Positions 62,128 to 64,000 of a DNA stretch of 64,000 nt are shown piece after piece. Source of the DNA: Flavobacteriaceae bacterium CP2B (lineage in GTDB: Bacteria > Bacteroidota > Bacteroidia > Flavobacteriales > Flavobacteriaceae). The first letter of the stretch is position 1; every line of letters begins with the position of its first letter. The stretch covers positions 1 to 64,000 of the forward strand of contig LXTR01000063.1 of NCBI GenBank assembly GCA_001683825.1, in the 5' to 3' direction. A program made the position numbers and the translations under genes. The notes beneath the pieces were generated by a model. The model was given only the letters and a program-made list of their open reading frames with translations, ran no database searches and was not told where the DNA came from.

Positions 62128-62856
62128 TCAATTAAGCGTGGTGATGGTGTTTTTGGAAAGGAGTTTTTTCAGGCTGTCGATGTTGTCCTTATAGGTCTTG
62201 GAAAAAGGCAGCTGCATTTTACCGGTCTTCAGCGCGCAGATAGATTTCCCGTAGTTGATGCGGCTTACATAGTTGACATTGAGGATGTAGGACTGGTGTA
62301 CCCTGACAAAATTGCAGGGCAACTTGTCCTCAAAGGATTTCAGGGTTTTGAAGGCGCTGATGGTACTGCCGTCCTTCATGATAAAATCCGTGGCATTGTT
62401 GTCTGCCTTTAAATAGAGGATCTCATCGGTATCGAGGTACTGGAAGTCCTTGTAGGACTTCAGGCAGAGCGTATGCGAAGTCTCCCTGGGCAACTGCTTT
62501 TTAAGCCTCAGGATGGTCTTGCGGATATCAAATTCATTGAAGGGGAGCAGCCAGTAATCAAAAAAGTTGTTTTTGATGGCTTCATAGGCGTAGTCCTTGC
62601 TCCTGGAAAAGGCGATGACGACCGGAAGGTCTTTCATATACTGGTGCAGTTCCTTCACCATATGGAAATACTCGTATGCCCTGTCATTCAGGTTCACGAA
62701 GACAATGTCGGGCAGGTGCTTGAGGATCGCATTGAGCCCATCCGAACTGTTTGTCGCTTCCCCGGCACAGACAAAGTCCCCGTATTCCTCCAAGTAATGC
62801 TGTAATTGCAGGTTGGAGGCTGCGTCAGAATCGATGATGGTGTAACTATAATCCAT
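62128..62856 (-). CDS. LytTR-family regulator with degenerate receiver domain
   Basis: This 242-residue protein begins MDYSYTIIDSDAA and has the receiver fold, but the phospho-accepting Asp is Asn55 (IVFVNLND), and the conserved Lys is Leu104 (DYWLLPF). The C-terminal LytTR DNA-binding domain is intact, with LKSYKDFQYLDTDEILYLKA, RVHQSYILNVNYVSRI and LPFSKTYKDNIDSL. It cannot be switched by ordinary phosphorylation, so it may be always active or controlled otherwise. A TTG seven codons upstream is an alternative start. It lies at the head of the signalling cluster with an inverted repeat upstream. Confidence 0.88.
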   Translation of the reverse strand: MDYSYTIIDSDAASNLQLQHYLEEYGDFVCAGEATNSSDGLNAILKHLPDIVFVNLNDRAYEYFHMVKELHQYMKDLPVVIAFSRSKDYAYEAIKNNFFDYWLLPFNEFDIRKTILRLKKQLPRETSHTLCLKSYKDFQYLDTDEILYLKADNNATDFIMKDGSTISAFKTLKSFEDKLPCNFVRVHQSYILNVNYVSRINYGKSICALKTGKMQLPFSKTYKDNIDSLKKLLSKNTITTLN

Positions 62857-62912
62857 ACCCAAAATACATGAGTACAAATTAGTGAACCTGAATGAAAAAG
62901 GGCTATAGGTTT

Positions 62913-62931
62913 ACCATAGAATATTTATGGT
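62913..62931. repeat. Inverted repeat copy 2 (ACCATA-N7-TATGGT)
   Basis: Six-base arms with a seven-base spacer, 57 bases before the LytTR gene start. It shares 16 of 19 bases with the core of the copy at 58845-58867. No T-run follows on the minus strand, so it is not a terminator. Confidence 0.6.
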
Positions 62932-62999
62932 TTTCCTCCATAATTTGTTGAAAATGAGACATTATTGGTTGAAAAATCTTACAAAACAACCTGATTAGA

Positions 63000-64000
63000 T
63001 CAGGGAGATTCCGATGCCAGGTGTTGATAGGCTCCCATATCGGGTTCCGAAGTACGGTCGGTCCCAAGGAGGTCCAGGGGAAGTAAAAGGGCGGTATCCG
63101 GGTTTGCCAACCCAAGGACCTGGGAGGAGGGCCCAATCCTGAAATCCTGCCGGGCCGGGTTGATAAAACCGGGTGCCGCATTCAACAGGACCTGAATGAA
63201 TTTTTCCCCGTCCGTAAAGCCCGGACCGGGTCCGCCGCCTCCTTCATAACGGATCAGGCAATGGGAAAACAGGTAGGAGAGCCCACCTTCTTCGCCCAGG
63301 ATCCCGAGTTCCTGGGCGGCGTTTCCGGTGATGAGGCAGCTGGTAAAATCCGAGGCCTGGAAACCAGCCCCATCCGCCGTGTTATCAAGCAACAAGGTGG
63401 GCCCGGACCGGCCTCCTTCACTCCAGTAGTTGGCCAGGGTGCAGTGCCTGAAGGAATACCGGCCCCCGTTTTCACATAACAGGCTGGCAACACCCGCATT
63501 GCCCAATACCAGGTTTTCACCCAGGACATAGGTGTTTCGTGTCCACAGGTTCACCAGGGCGCTGTTGTATATGCGCGAATTCCGCATGTGCAGTACCGGG
63601 GTGCCCGATCCCGGGTTCCCTTCCAGGAAGATGCCCCTGATGGCGTTTTTGATGGTCAGGTATTCTACGGCATGGCCGTTGCTCCCGGATGATAGCCACA
63701 AACCGTCCCATTGGCCCGGGGTGTCACTGTAAGCGGCTTCTAACCGGTCTCCTTCCATGACCACTTCCCGTTCCAGGGCCCCGGGGTCTTCACTCAGTTC
63801 CCCCGCCACGGTCAGGCGGGCCCCCGCATCCACAAAAAGCCCTGAACCCTGGTGGAAATACAGGCGGGCACCAGCCTGGATTTCCAGGGTTTTACCCTGG
63901 GCAACCCCTGCATAGCCGTAGATCACATACGGTTTTTCATCCGTTAAGACCAGCAAGCTGTCCGGCAGCTCAAAACCTGGCACTTCAAGGTCGTTCCCCT
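63000..64000 (-). CDS. Right-handed beta-helix surface protein, 5' part beyond window edge
   Basis: The frame is open to the right edge, so the start is outside; about 333 codons are visible. The sequence holds repeated short strands typical of pectate-lyase-like beta-helices: VEYLTIKNAIRGIFLE, VLHMRNSRIYNSALVN and YSFRHCTLANYWSEG. An early KPYVIYGYAGVAQGKTLEIQAGARL stretch (in two parts) precedes them. The end MGAYQHLA resembles the common terminus of such flavobacterial proteins. It is likely a secreted or surface lipoprotein; no catalytic residues were identified. Confidence 0.78.
   Translation of the reverse strand, partial: GNDLEVPGFELPDSLLVLTDEKPYVIYGYAGVAQGKTLEIQAGARLYFHQGSGLFVDAGARLTVAGELSEDPGALEREVVMEGDRLEAAYSDTPGQWDGLWLSSGSNGHAVEYLTIKNAIRGIFLEGNPGSGTPVLHMRNSRIYNSALVNLWTRNTYVLGENLVLGNAGVASLLCENGGRYSFRHCTLANYWSEGGRSGPTLLLDNTADGAGFQASDFTSCLITGNAAQELGILGEEGGLSYLFSHCLIRYEGGGGPGPGFTDGEKFIQVLLNAAPGFINPARQDFRIGPSSQVLGLANPDTALLLPLDLLGTDRTSEPDMGAYQHLASESP

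Overview
The window is chromosomal DNA from a member of the Bacteroidetes, most likely a marine Flavobacteriaceae species with fairly balanced base composition (Robiginitalea-like is a guess). The evidence is the gene content: type IX secretion parts (PorD, a PorP/SprF-like barrel), a Bacteroidetes-type omega-like subunit, long-form GAPDH, a LytTR regulator, a bacillithiol-system YtxJ protein and many flavobacterial conserved proteins. Promoters also fit the Bacteroidetes TTG-N19-TAnnTTTG pattern. No insertion sequence, prophage, CRISPR array, rRNA or tRNA was seen. Genes are packed tightly and no gene-free stretch exceeds 300 bases.

Layout. 1-8.3 kb: rlmD (cut by the left edge), rocD, the trmD-rplS translation pair with a hairpin leader before rplS, two GNAT/coiled-coil genes, GAPDH and an HtrA protease. 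8.4-11.6 kb: dapF, a GNAT gene, mltG and a lysozyme-like secreted protein (cell wall). 11.6-14.4 kb: an RsmI-like methylase, a low-molecular-weight phosphatase and dnaA. 14.6-23 kb: a thioesterase, a ribD-HAD-DMT-yigZ operon, prmC, ligA and two uncharacterised genes. 23-25.9 kb: an alcohol dehydrogenase and a 5'-nucleotidase split into two genes. 25.9-36.1 kb: a long plus-strand run with dapA, bamD, the omega-like gene, coaBC, porD, recN, fabI, a glycosyltransferase, a YbbR-domain gene and coaE.

36.2-38.5 kb holds an RprX/RprY-like two-component pair with direct repeats upstream. 45.8-38.5 kb on the minus strand is an apparent eight-gene operon: Gfo/Idh oxidoreductase, 3-hydroxyacyl-CoA dehydrogenase, DUF1015, yggS, exonuclease/GIY-YIG, K+ channel, miaA and gntK. 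46-58 kb carries pcm, smpB, lipoproteins, a PorP-like/SPOR fusion, a TetR regulator, clpB, ytxJ, fahA and glyA.

58.1-62.9 kb is the most unusual part, a minus-strand signalling cluster. In order of transcription it holds a LytTR regulator whose receiver lacks both the phospho-Asp and the conserved Lys, a 60-residue lipoprotein ending in two copies of a 12-residue peptide, a TPR lipoprotein-type histidine kinase, a NarL-type regulator and an unknown gene. The first and last genes have nearly the same inverted repeat (ACCATA-N7-TATGGT) at similar distances upstream, which suggests one regulator controls both. A beta-helix surface protein is cut by the right edge.

Coordinates use the start codon judged most likely. 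Several starts were moved inward because a -7 promoter element or the family's usual N-terminus rules out the longest reading frame.
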